This document shows, piece after piece, positions 1 to 6,864 of a stretch of DNA of 7,789 bases. Within the stretch, counting starts at the first letter, position 1. Each line of letters starts with the position of its first letter. The translations under genes were made by a program, and so were the position numbers. The notes beneath the pieces are model-generated. The model saw only the letters and a program-made list of their open reading frames with translations, did no database searches and was not told where the DNA came from. Origin of the DNA: Fidelibacterota bacterium (GTDB lineage Bacteria > Marinisomatota > Marinisomatia > Marinisomatales > Marinisomataceae); NCBI GenBank assembly GCA_012963075.1, contig DTWI01000141.1:1-7789 (forward strand). The letters run 5' to 3'.

Positions 1-1661
1 GCAATTTGTTGTTCTTCAGGGACAGTTAGTATAGAAGAATACAGGGCATTATCAAGAAGGATTTCTAGTGATTTTTGCACTATTTTATCACCTTGAAGCA
101 AGAATTCATATCTCCCTTTGTCTCCATCATAATAGAAAGCAAATTCTCCTAATAACATTTTTCTAATAAAATCTTTTTCATCATCAAGCATTGCAGTCTG
201 TGATTTCTTGATTTGGTTTTCAATGACATTAAATGCATTGTTTAAGAATATATTTTTTGGTTCATCTTCTTTAATTAGTTTTTCTTTTGCTTTTTCTAAA
301 TCGCCTTCACCATCCACATATCCTGCAATATCGTTTTCTTGAATAAAATCAGCAAATTTATTCATTAGAGTAAGGTCATTCGCTACTGCATCCAATGAAT
401 CATATTGATCGCTTGTTTGTTGTACAAAAAGGAAAAATCCTCCATTCCTTAAAATCGAGACAGCTAATGGATATGCTTCTTTGTTTTCCACTACAATGTC
501 AGGAGTAATACCTCCACCTCCAAATACTTTTCGTCCTGCTTTTGTAGTAAATAATGAATCTTCAATCGTTGCGTTGTCTGTAAGTAATTCTTTATCAATG
601 TATTCTCTTTTCTGTAGGGTACGTCCACTTGGAATATAATATTTTGAATTGGTGATTTTTAATGCAGAACTATTGTTGAGTGCAATCACAGATTGGACCA
701 ATCCTTTTCCAAATGATGGTGATCCAACAATCACCGCTCTATCATGATCTTGCAACACACCAGCAACAATCTCGCTTGCAGATGCACTTCCTTCATTAAT
801 TAAGACTGTAATATCAATATCCTGAGGTAGCGATGCTCTATTTAATGATCTGAATTTTTTTAATATTTTTCCACCACGTCCCTTTGTTGAAACCATTTCT
901 AAATCTTTTGGCAACATCAAGTCTAATACATCCAGTGATGAGGAAAGCAATCCTCCAGGATTATCTCTTAAGTCAATAATAATATTTTCTGTTCCTTGGT
1001 TCATTAAGGACAGAAAAGCATTGTTTACTTCTCTTGGAGTATTTTCTGAAAAATTTGTTATTCTGAGGTATCCAACCGCTGGATCAATCATCCCATAATA
1101 GGGAATATCTTTGATAATAATAATGTCACGATTAATGGTATAATCATGCACTTCTTCTGTAATCGGTTTTCTAATAGTTAATACTACATCTGTACCTTTT
1201 TTTCCTCGAATCTTGTTGGTCGCATCTTTTAGCTCCATTCCATCAGTAGCAACCCCATCAATATGAGTAATTTGATCCCCAGTAAAAATACCAGCACGGA
1301 ATGCAGGAGAACCTTCGATTGGTCCCACTACTGTTAGTTGATCTTCATACATATAAATCTGCAACCCTACTCCACTAAATTCCCCTGTAGTTTTGATATT
1401 TAAATCTTCCAAATCTTTCTCTTCATAATATTCTGTATATGGGTCAAAATTTTCTAACATCGAATTGATAATTTTTGATGTTAATTGTGGGATATTTAAT
1501 TCATGGATATACTCAGTAACAAGATACTTATAAACGGTCATAATTTGTTGTTGAGATCGTGCAATTTCACGATAAATATCAAGCTGTTGACTTCGTAATA
1601 ATCCAACGAAACAAACCGTAATTATTAAGGCTATAAAAGATAATTTTTTTAACTGCTTCAT
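1..1661 (-). CDS. ctpA: Carboxy-terminal processing protease (S41A family), 3' end missing
   Basis: This gene encodes a serine protease of the C-terminal processing (Tsp/CtpA) family, which trims or degrades envelope proteins on the outer face of the cytoplasmic membrane. The frame is open from ATG at 1661 to the window edge, giving 553 visible residues and no stop. Residues 6-23 form one hydrophobic signal-anchor. A PDZ domain lies at about 84-165 (GEFSGVGL at 93-100, then SPAFRAGI). Protease-core motifs follow: GYLRITNF at 197-204, IIDLRDNPGG at 228-237, GSASASE at 291-297 and FGKGLVQ at 317-323. By alignment to E. coli Tsp and B. subtilis CtpB, the catalytic residues are Ser294, Lys319 (the family's 25-residue spacing) and Gln323. 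After YYIPSGRTLQK and GGGGITPDIVV there are about 170 further residues, so this is a long version with a C-terminal extension. The start overlaps the tmk stop as ATGA, suggesting translational coupling. The family is certain; the symbol and substrate are not. Confidence 0.93.
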   Translation of the reverse strand, partial: MKQLKKLSFIALIITVCFVGLLRSQQLDIYREIARSQQQIMTVYKYLVTEYIHELNIPQLTSKIINSMLENFDPYTEYYEEKDLEDLNIKTTGEFSGVGLQIYMYEDQLTVVGPIEGSPAFRAGIFTGDQITHIDGVATDGMELKDATNKIRGKKGTDVVLTIRKPITEEVHDYTINRDIIIIKDIPYYGMIDPAVGYLRITNFSENTPREVNNAFLSLMNQGTENIIIDLRDNPGGLLSSSLDVLDLMLPKDLEMVSTKGRGGKILKKFRSLNRASLPQDIDITVLINEGSASASEIVAGVLQDHDRAVIVGSPSFGKGLVQSVIALNNSSALKITNSKYYIPSGRTLQKREYIDKELLTDNATIEDSLFTTKAGRKVFGGGGITPDIVVENKEAYPLAVSILRNGGFFLFVQQTSDQYDSLDAVANDLTLMNKFADFIQENDIAGYVDGEGDLEKAKEKLIKEDEPKNIFLNNAFNVIENQIKKSQTAMLDDEKDFIRKMLLGEFAFYYDGDKGRYEFLLQGDKIVQKSLEILLDNALYSSILTVPEEQQI

Positions 1662-2287
1662 GACATTAATTTTTCATTTACAATGGACCAAATTTCGTTA
1701 TGAATTGCATCAATTGAATTTTCTCCATTAATTAGTATCACACGTTCTAGTTCTTTTGTGTGTAAGTTTGTATAAAAATCGCGCACTTTTTGCTGAAATT
1801 CGTCTCCTTCTTTTTCAATCCTATCTCTAGAAACAGAGACTCTTTTGTTTGCTTCTTCAACAGAGATATCAATAAAGAAAGTTAAATCAGGTTTAAGGGT
1901 ATATGTTCCGAAATAATTAATTTCTTCAAGAGCAGTACTACTTAATCCTCTGCCTCCACCTTGATATGCAAGCGTAGAATCGGCGTAACGATCTGCAACC
2001 ACCCACCTTCCATTCAGTAAATAAGGAAGAATGACTTTATCGGTTAATTGTGCTCTACTTGCAATCATTAATAATGCTTCTGCACGATCAGACATTATTT
2101 CTTCTGAATGCAATAGTAGTTTACGAATCGATTCTGATATAGGATCGCCACCAGGTTCTCTTACAAAACTAATTGGTAATTTTTGTTTTTCCAGTAATTC
2201 GAACAGCATTTCTGCTTGCGTAGTTTTTCCACAACCATCAATGCCTTCAAATGTAATAAATTTTCCTCTAGAAGTAGATTCTGTCAT
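1658..2287 (-). CDS. tmk: Thymidylate kinase (dTMP kinase)
   Basis: Thymidylate kinase phosphorylates dTMP to dTDP with ATP in the cytoplasm, an essential step in dTTP synthesis. Counting from the ATG at 2287 the protein has 209 residues, normal for the family. The P-loop FEGIDGCGKTT is near the N-terminus, followed by REPGG (dTMP binding) and the signature ADRYADSTLAYQGGGRG at about residues 98-114. The LID segment SRDRIEKEG carries the arginines, while the P-loop itself lacks a basic residue after Asp; this is the E. coli-like arrangement. Three starts are possible: TTG at 2299, ATG at 2290 and ATG at 2287. I chose 2287 because a GGAAAAG element then sits at a suitable distance; 2290 is nearly as good. 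Every choice overlaps the end of rsmI by about 20-32 bases, and the stop overlaps the protease start by 4 bases, so the gene appears coupled on both sides. Confidence 0.96.
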   Translation of the reverse strand: MTESTSRGKFITFEGIDGCGKTTQAEMLFELLEKQKLPISFVREPGGDPISESIRKLLLHSEEIMSDRAEALLMIASRAQLTDKVILPYLLNGRWVVADRYADSTLAYQGGGRGLSSTALEEINYFGTYTLKPDLTFFIDISVEEANKRVSVSRDRIEKEGDEFQQKVRDFYTNLHTKELERVILINGENSIDAIHNEIWSIVNEKLMS

Positions 2288-2960
2288 CATCTTTTCCAAT
2301 AATAATTACTATTTCACCTTTTACTTTCTTTGACTCAAAAAATTCAATTACACTGTTAAAATTTCCTCGTATAATTTCCTCGTATAATTTTGTCAACTCT
2401 CTTGCAACAATAATCGGTCTTTCACCTAATTCATCATGTAGTTCTCTCAACGTTTTTAGTAATCGATGAGGACTCTCAAATATAATTATAGTATTTTCTA
2501 AACTCTTTAAAAAAGAAATTTTCTTTTTTCTTCCTTTTTTCTGCGGAAGGAACCCCAAAAAAAAGAACGAATCAGATGGCAGTCCTGATGCGCTCAGGGC
2601 TGCTGTTACAGCAGAAGCTCCTGGAATAGGAATAATATCAATTTCTTCGGCAATACATGCTCTGATTAATTTGTACCCTGGATCACTAATGGTTGGAGTA
2701 CCAGCATCAGAAATTAATCCAATATTTTTTCCCTCGTTTAATAACTTGATAATTTTAGGAATTTTTTGAGTGTTATTATGTTCGTGATAACTATCTAAAC
2801 TGGTTGTGATATTATAATGTTTCATTAATTTAATAGATGTACGTGTGTCTTCGGCAAAAATATAATCAACTTCTTGCAAGATATCGATAGCTCTAAATGT
2901 GAAATCTTTTAAATTGCCAATCGGAGTGGCGATGATATATAATCTACCTTTATTAGACAT
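2268..2960 (-). CDS. rsmI: 16S rRNA (cytidine-1402-2'-O)-methyltransferase RsmI
   Basis: RsmI uses S-adenosylmethionine to 2'-O-methylate C1402 in the decoding centre of 16S rRNA. Its motifs appear in the expected order: ATPIGNL at 11-17, AEDTR at 36-40, SDAGTPTISDPG at 84-95, PIPGASA at 111-117, SGLP at 125-128, FLGFLP at 134-139, ESPHRL at 162-167 and ARELTK at 186-191. These are typical of the tetrapyrrole-methylase fold of this family. At 230 residues it is shorter than E. coli RsmI (about 286). It stops just after the last strand of the methylase fold (KGEIVIIIG), so it lacks the C-terminal helical extension; this looks natural because every catalytic motif is intact. The ATG shares one base with the stop of the upstream aminotransferase gene (TAATG). 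The 3' end overlaps tmk. The coding sequence holds a 13-base tandem repeat and a T8 run (minus strand, 2557-2564). Confidence 0.96.
   Translation of the reverse strand: MSNKGRLYIIATPIGNLKDFTFRAIDILQEVDYIFAEDTRTSIKLMKHYNITTSLDSYHEHNNTQKIPKIIKLLNEGKNIGLISDAGTPTISDPGYKLIRACIAEEIDIIPIPGASAVTAALSASGLPSDSFFFLGFLPQKKGRKKKISFLKSLENTIIIFESPHRLLKTLRELHDELGERPIIVARELTKLYEEIIRGNFNSVIEFFESKKVKGEIVIIIGKDDDRIYF
2360..2385. repeat. 13-base perfect tandem duplication inside rsmI
   Basis: AATTTCCTCGTAT occurs twice head to tail with no spacer, at 2360-2372 and 2373-2385. The unit is not a multiple of three, so the two copies are read in different frames. On the coding strand they give LYEEI and then IRGN, within the stretch that follows ARELTK in RsmI. 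Loss or gain of one unit would shift the frame about 30 codons before the stop. Confidence 0.85.
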
Positions 2961-4306
2961 TACCCTAACTTATCTAGAGCTTTTTTAAAACAATCTATCC
3001 CAAAATCAATATCTTCAGTTTTTACATTTAAATGAGGACGAAAACGTATAGATTGATGTCCAGATCCTAATAGAATTGACCCTTCTTCTAAAAGCAATTC
3101 TCCCAATTTATCTCTTTTATCTCCAGAAGGAAGATCAAATGCACAAAACAATCCTCTTCCTCGCGCATTAGAAACAAGATTTGGGTATTGTTCTTGAAGT
3201 GTGTATAAACAATTCAATAAATAATCTCCAGTTTTTTCAGCTTTTTTCACTAGGTTCTCTTTTTCTATTAATTCTAGATAGATGGTAAGCCGCACCATAT
3301 CAACCAAATTGCCACCCCATGTGGAATTTATTCGACTGGATTCTTCAAACACATGGTTTTCTACTTCTTCTACGCGATTGCTAACTGCAATACCGCATAC
3401 CTGAGTTTTCTTACCAAATGCAATAATATCAGGTTTAGCAGATGAATCTTCTCCACAACAACAATCGCTACATTCGTGTGCTGCGAAATGTTGGTGCGCC
3501 CACATTCTCCCTGTAACGCCAATCCCTGTTTGCACTTCATCATAAATAAGCATGATATCATTTTCATTAGCAATCTCTCTCAATTCTTGGAAAAACTCAC
3601 ATCGAAAATGATTATCGCCTCCCTCTCCCTGAATGGGCTCAATAATCATAGAAGCAATATTATCTGGATTGGCAGAAATAGCATCCTTTATTTCTATGAA
3701 AGCTTGGTTCTCTAATGCAACCACTTGATCTAAATTTTTCTCTAAAGGAAACGTAATTTTTGGATTAGTAACTCTTGGCCAATCAAATTTAGGAAAATAC
3801 ATGGTTTTCCTTTTATCAGGAGAATCGGTCAATGACATTGTATATCCTGAACGACCATGAAAACATTCTTTAAAATGGATTACTTTCTCTCCTTTTACAT
3901 TGCTTCCTTTAGCTAAATTTTTTCTACGCTTCCAATCAAAAGCAACCTTAAGCGCATTCTCCACAGCCAATGCTCCTCCTTCAATAAAGAACGCATGAGG
4001 TAAATAGCTAGGTTGGGCAACACGTTTAAATGTTTCTATAAATTCTGCCATTTCTAAAGAATAGACATCTGAGTTGGTAGGCTTATTAATAGCAGCAATT
4101 TTTAAGCGCTCTGATTGCTCTAATACATAAGGATGGTTGTATCCAACAGATAATGAAGCGAACATTGAAAACAAATCAAGATATTCTTTCCCTGTAACTT
4201 TATCTACTAGCCAAGAACCATGAGATTTTTCTAAATCAATTATTGGGGACATCCCATCTGCTAACATACTGCTACCAATAACTTTTCTAATATCAGATGA
4301 CTGCAT
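2960..4306 (-). CDS. lat: L-lysine 6-transaminase (lysine epsilon-aminotransferase)
   Basis: This is a PLP-dependent class III aminotransferase that moves the epsilon-amino group of L-lysine to 2-oxoglutarate. It yields glutamate and 2-aminoadipate 6-semialdehyde, which cyclises to piperideine-6-carboxylate. The 448-residue length matches the family, and similarity to Mycobacterium tuberculosis LAT (Rv3290c), recalled from memory, is evident along the chain. Visible motifs are CFHGRSGYT (148-156, with the presumed substrate-binding Arg152), EPIQGEGGD (223-231), YDEVQTG (255-261, with Asp256 contacting the PLP ring), FGKKTQVCG (297-305, Schiff-base lysine most likely Lys300), NSTWGGN (327-333) and RGRGLFCAF (382-390). 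The order YDEVQTG, FGKKTQVCG, NSTWGGN separates LAT from ornithine or GABA aminotransferases. A segment of about 13 residues around 277-290 (HECSDCCCGEDSS) is absent from the mycobacterial enzyme as I recall it. The gene starts 4 bases after the preceding membrane gene, behind a strong ribosome binding site. No partner semialdehyde dehydrogenase is visible nearby. Confidence 0.92.
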   Translation of the reverse strand: MQSSDIRKVIGSSMLADGMSPIIDLEKSHGSWLVDKVTGKEYLDLFSMFASLSVGYNHPYVLEQSERLKIAAINKPTNSDVYSLEMAEFIETFKRVAQPSYLPHAFFIEGGALAVENALKVAFDWKRRKNLAKGSNVKGEKVIHFKECFHGRSGYTMSLTDSPDKRKTMYFPKFDWPRVTNPKITFPLEKNLDQVVALENQAFIEIKDAISANPDNIASMIIEPIQGEGGDNHFRCEFFQELREIANENDIMLIYDEVQTGIGVTGRMWAHQHFAAHECSDCCCGEDSSAKPDIIAFGKKTQVCGIAVSNRVEEVENHVFEESSRINSTWGGNLVDMVRLTIYLELIEKENLVKKAEKTGDYLLNCLYTLQEQYPNLVSNARGRGLFCAFDLPSGDKRDKLGELLLEEGSILLGSGHQSIRFRPHLNVKTEDIDFGIDCFKKALDKLG

Positions 4307-4310
4307 TCAA

Positions 4311-5084
4311 TTATCCCTCCTTTCTTTCAGGATTTTGGAATGACCAATAACCAAGCACTACTATAATGAATCCTAACATCCAAAACGTACCATAATTGTA
4401 CGAGGAATTTGAGAATAAGATTAAATCATTAAAACGTCCAATTAACAAAGAAATTCGGCCCATAACAGCAAACCCAAATGATGCACCAAAACTAATCATT
4501 AAGAAGTAAATTCCTAAACGCGTAAAACGTCCATATAGACCTGATTGTTCTCTTGAGAAATAAAAATACATTAGGGCACTTATTGTGCCAATAAAAATAA
4601 TAATATTATTAAAAATACTATCACCTGGCATAGCAAAAAATGGTAATGATCCGCTAAATAAATCTACTGCAGTAGATTTAATCTGGCTAATAACATTGGA
4701 ACTTAAATATCCAAACGTTTTCAACCCAGCAGCAATTCCAACTGTATAAGCAATTCCCCATCTTGCCATCCAATTAATCTGTTTGAATATACTCAATAAC
4801 ATCATAATGCCTAAAAGTAACGGAAAGAAATATAACCCATTGTACTCATGCCCCTTATCAAGAACATACATGCTTGCAAATGGACTATCCACAGCAAATA
4901 ACCTACCAAATAAATTAGGATAAATTTGAGTCCAATAAAATGTGGCAGCCCAATAAGCGGCAGATACACCAACAAATATATGTTCGGCTATCTTATAAAA
5001 TGGATTATCTCTATAGAGATATGAAAAAATTCCTAACGTAAGAAATGCAGCAATCCAAGCACCGAGTATTGTTGAAAATGGCAC
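4311..5084 (-). CDS. Uncharacterised seven-TM membrane protein, fourth gene of the membrane module
   Basis: This 257-residue integral membrane protein has no function I can assign. Hydrophobic segments lie at about 5-23, 35-53, 83-99, 108-126, 157-175, 189-209 and 231-247. Basic clusters fall in loops on one side (YRDNPFYKIAEH, KQINWMAR, SREQSGLYGRFTR and the tail NPERKEG). By the positive-inside rule this gives an outside N-terminus and a cytoplasmic C-terminus. The most distinctive part is the first 45 residues, GAWIAAFL then YRDNPFYKIAEHIFVGVSA. It has no Walker, heme-binding or protease motif. The start is GTG at 5084; I accept it because GAGAGG lies 10 bases upstream and no ATG occurs before codon 72. 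The gene begins one base after the stop of the preceding membrane gene, and its final codons contain the ribosome binding site of the aminotransferase gene. Proteins of this type probably recur beside DUF6754 genes in other bacteria, but I say that from memory. Confidence 0.88.
   Translation of the reverse strand: MPFSTILGAWIAAFLTLGIFSYLYRDNPFYKIAEHIFVGVSAAYWAATFYWTQIYPNLFGRLFAVDSPFASMYVLDKGHEYNGLYFFPLLLGIMMLLSIFKQINWMARWGIAYTVGIAAGLKTFGYLSSNVISQIKSTAVDLFSGSLPFFAMPGDSIFNNIIIFIGTISALMYFYFSREQSGLYGRFTRLGIYFLMISFGASFGFAVMGRISLLIGRFNDLILFSNSSYNYGTFWMLGFIIVVLGYWSFQNPERKEG
4315..4322 (-). promoter_or_regulatory. Strong Shine-Dalgarno site of the lysine aminotransferase gene
   Basis: On the minus strand AAGGAGGG lies 8 bases before the ATG at 4306. 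It is the best match to the anti-SD in the window and overlaps the last codons (ERKEG) of the upstream membrane protein gene. It fixes the start of the aminotransferase and suggests that this enzyme is translated more strongly than its neighbours, which have weaker sites. Confidence 0.85.
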
Positions 5085-5085
5085 C

Positions 5086-5934
5086 TTAGTATTTCCTCTC
5101 TCTTCGCTCGGTAATAAAGTAAGCTAAATTTCCCAAAATGATAAATAGGACAATGACAATATGTCCATACGATTGTGCTGCCATTCCTTGAATAGCAATA
5201 CCAGGAGTATCAATTAATTTTTCATATTCTGCTGCACCAGGCATACCTGCAAGAATTCCTTGTAGTTGGCCACTTTGTACGTAAGGCATCACTTCATTTA
5301 CTTGAATAGAAGTTGTACCAGATGAAAGAGGAACACCTGTTGGATCTCCTCCATATTGTACCCATTCAAAGGTTCCAGGATATCCCGCAGAACCTGTAAA
5401 TATAAATTGGAAATCGTTTAGATTATTTACTCCTTCCATCATTGGAATCTCATTTATTGACTTTTGCGCTGCATCAACGGTAAACACTTTACGTAAATCA
5501 CTTGCTAAACCTTTTACAACTGCTTCATTTCCAGGTCTAAACCCTAGCAAAACATAATCTTCATATTCAACTAAATCATATTCTTCATTAATTATTTTTA
5601 AAGCATCTTTTGCCATATATAATCCATCAGGCCACAAGCAAGTTATATAAATCTTATGTCCACGATCTTGACTAAGAATATGGCGCATAACACCTAATGT
5701 CATTGGATGAATTTCTGGTTTAGTGCTAGGCCCATAATCAAATGAAATTAAAACCTTAGAATTATCAGGTATACTATCAACAGCATCATAAACTCTTTGA
5801 GATGATGGTGTTGGTCGTATTGCAAGATCAATAGGGTTCAACAATGGGACAAGTACTGCTAATCCAATTAATACAAAGATTACCCTTCTATCAACTGATC
5901 CAAACTTTACGATAATGTCTTCAAGAAATCTCAT
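5086..5934 (-). CDS. Uncharacterised two-TM protein with a large extracytoplasmic domain
   Basis: This 282-residue protein has a short N-terminal segment (VKFGSVDRR), a TM helix at about 17-33, a soluble domain at about 36-255, a second TM helix at about 257-275 and a basic tail (ERRERKY). Positive residues at both ends put the termini in the cytoplasm and the domain of about 220 residues outside the membrane. The domain looks alpha/beta. It begins with a strand and loop (VLISFDYGPSTKPEIHPM, 61-78), continues with IYITCLWPDG (95-104), VLLGFRPGNEA (128-138), FIFTGSAGYPG (177-187) and EWVQYGG (190-196), and ends with GQLQGILAGMPGAAEYEKL (222-240). The late segment faintly recalls periplasmic binding folds, but I cannot assign a family. 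It has no visible nucleotide-binding loop, catalytic triad or cysteine pair. The ATG overlaps the stop of the preceding gene as ATGA, and the following gene starts one base after its stop. Confidence 0.88.
   Translation of the reverse strand: MRFLEDIIVKFGSVDRRVIFVLIGLAVLVPLLNPIDLAIRPTPSSQRVYDAVDSIPDNSKVLISFDYGPSTKPEIHPMTLGVMRHILSQDRGHKIYITCLWPDGLYMAKDALKIINEEYDLVEYEDYVLLGFRPGNEAVVKGLASDLRKVFTVDAAQKSINEIPMMEGVNNLNDFQFIFTGSAGYPGTFEWVQYGGDPTGVPLSSGTTSIQVNEVMPYVQSGQLQGILAGMPGAAEYEKLIDTPGIAIQGMAAQSYGHIVIVLFIILGNLAYFITERRERKY
5095..5100 (-). promoter_or_regulatory. Ribosome binding site supporting a GTG start
   Basis: The minus-strand GAGAGG lies 10 bases upstream of the GTG at 5084, inside the last codons of the preceding gene. 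It is the main support for a non-ATG start of the seven-TM protein gene. Confidence 0.6.
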
Positions 5935-6860
5935 TGATCACCTATATATGATTTTTCCAGTCCAAATATATATCTCAGACTGGTTACAATAACCCCTAAC
6001 CCAATACCAATCATAATAGCTCGTGCTCCAGCTAAATTAGGTACTGTATAAATCCATTCCTGTAAAGCAGGCAGAAAAAATACTGCAGGTTGATCTATAG
6101 GCCAACCCATAGATGAGCCAAGAACTGTCACGCCTATTAACCCTAATGCAACCCAACCAAATACAAGTTGACGACTTCTAAAGTACGTATTAATAAGAAT
6201 TCCAATTACCAATACCAATAAATACATAATCATCCAGCTTGAAATAAGGCTACCAATCGGAACTCTTCCAATCATAATAATAATACCAGCTAATAAGAGT
6301 AATGTTGCTTCGAAATTCCTTGCCCTAAACGCACGATACGATGCTGACGCAACATAGAACGCTAATAGAGCAAACATAGTTGCTGAAAGAGGGGTAAAAA
6401 TGTTATCAAACATCCATTTAAATAGCCCTCCTTCTGTTTGTATGTGGGCTCCCCATTGTGCAGGTGTAATGCTTGCAGTAATGCCTGAATCTTTTAAGTG
6501 ATTAACCGCTTCTTCTGCAGCTCCTTGTGTAAAGTATGTACTCTGTATATCGGTATTAGGAATATCGACAACAAAAGCACCTCTCATAAAAAATCCTATA
6601 ACAAAAACAATAAGGAAAGAAAGAATTGCAACAACATTATATTCCCAACCTGCTTTTCGTTTAAGAACTTTTAAAAATTGTAGTTTTAATAAATTTAATG
6701 CTCCAAGAAAAATCGCAAAACTGGCAATAATATCATACCATTGAGTTGCATCGTCATCAATAAAAGATTTGATACCTTCGTTCTCAATGAACCAACCAAA
6801 TAGAGTGAGAGATCCGAAAAATCCTACAATAGCAATTGGTATATATCTTTTCCAAATCAT
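5931..6860 (-). CDS. Uncharacterised eight-TM membrane protein
   Basis: Counting from the TTG at 6872 this protein has 313 residues; from the ATG at 6860, the start I prefer, it has 309. Using the longer numbering, hydrophobic segments lie at about 11-28, 47-65, 79-97, 160-178, 187-205, 208-228, 235-252 and 282-300. Basic loops after segments 2, 4 and 6 (KVLKRK, YRAFRAR, FRSRQ) indicate both termini inside. The loop between segments 3 and 4, about 60 residues, is then extracytoplasmic and mixed in character. The most conserved-looking part is MFDNIFTPLSATMFALLAF (154-172) through SYRAFRARNFEATLLLLAG to GRVPIG (202-207). I recall similar strings in uncharacterised proteins of other phyla but cannot name a family. 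The ATG lies 4 bases after the DUF6754 gene stop with GGA 7 bases before it. The TTG would give an 8-base overlap identical in layout to the junction at 7721-7728, so it cannot be dismissed. Confidence 0.88.
   Translation of the reverse strand: MIWKRYIPIAIVGFFGSLTLFGWFIENEGIKSFIDDDATQWYDIIASFAIFLGALNLLKLQFLKVLKRKAGWEYNVVAILSFLIVFVIGFFMRGAFVVDIPNTDIQSTYFTQGAAEEAVNHLKDSGITASITPAQWGAHIQTEGGLFKWMFDNIFTPLSATMFALLAFYVASASYRAFRARNFEATLLLLAGIIIMIGRVPIGSLISSWMIMYLLVLVIGILINTYFRSRQLVFGWVALGLIGVTVLGSSMGWPIDQPAVFFLPALQEWIYTVPNLAGARAIMIGIGLGVIVTSLRYIFGLEKSYIGDQ
5936..5943 (-). promoter_or_regulatory. AGGTGATC Shine-Dalgarno site at an ATGA overlap
   Basis: Minus-strand AGGTGATC matches the downstream part of the usual extended SD consensus (AAGGAGGTGATC). 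It ends one base before the ATG at 5934, so the AGG core sits 6 bases from the start codon. It lies within the last codons (IGDQ) of the preceding gene and supports re-initiation at the ATGA junction. Confidence 0.65.
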
Positions 6861-6864
6861 ATTA

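Noticed and set aside
2031..2333. Open frame of 100 codons on the plus strand
   Set aside because: It lies antisense over tmk and the end of rsmI, both of which carry full sets of family motifs. The translation is low-complexity with no domain character.
2553..2564. T8G4 run on the coding strand of rsmI containing an in-frame TTTTTTG slippery heptamer
   Set aside because: The zero frame encodes the conserved FLGFLP motif, and all downstream RsmI motifs are in that same frame. I saw no stimulatory stem-loop, so neither programmed frameshifting nor phase variation is supported.
2960..3000. Possible terminator at the aminotransferase/rsmI junction (T-rich tract near 2981)
   Set aside because: The tract is inside the aminotransferase coding sequence with no GC-rich hairpin before it, and rsmI starts on the last base of the stop codon, so a terminator here is implausible.
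3370..3715. Short open frames on both strands (3370-3573 minus, 3476-3715 plus)
   Set aside because: Both are embedded in the lysine aminotransferase gene, whose frame is unambiguous. Their Cys-rich or Ser-rich strings are shadows of the true reading frame.
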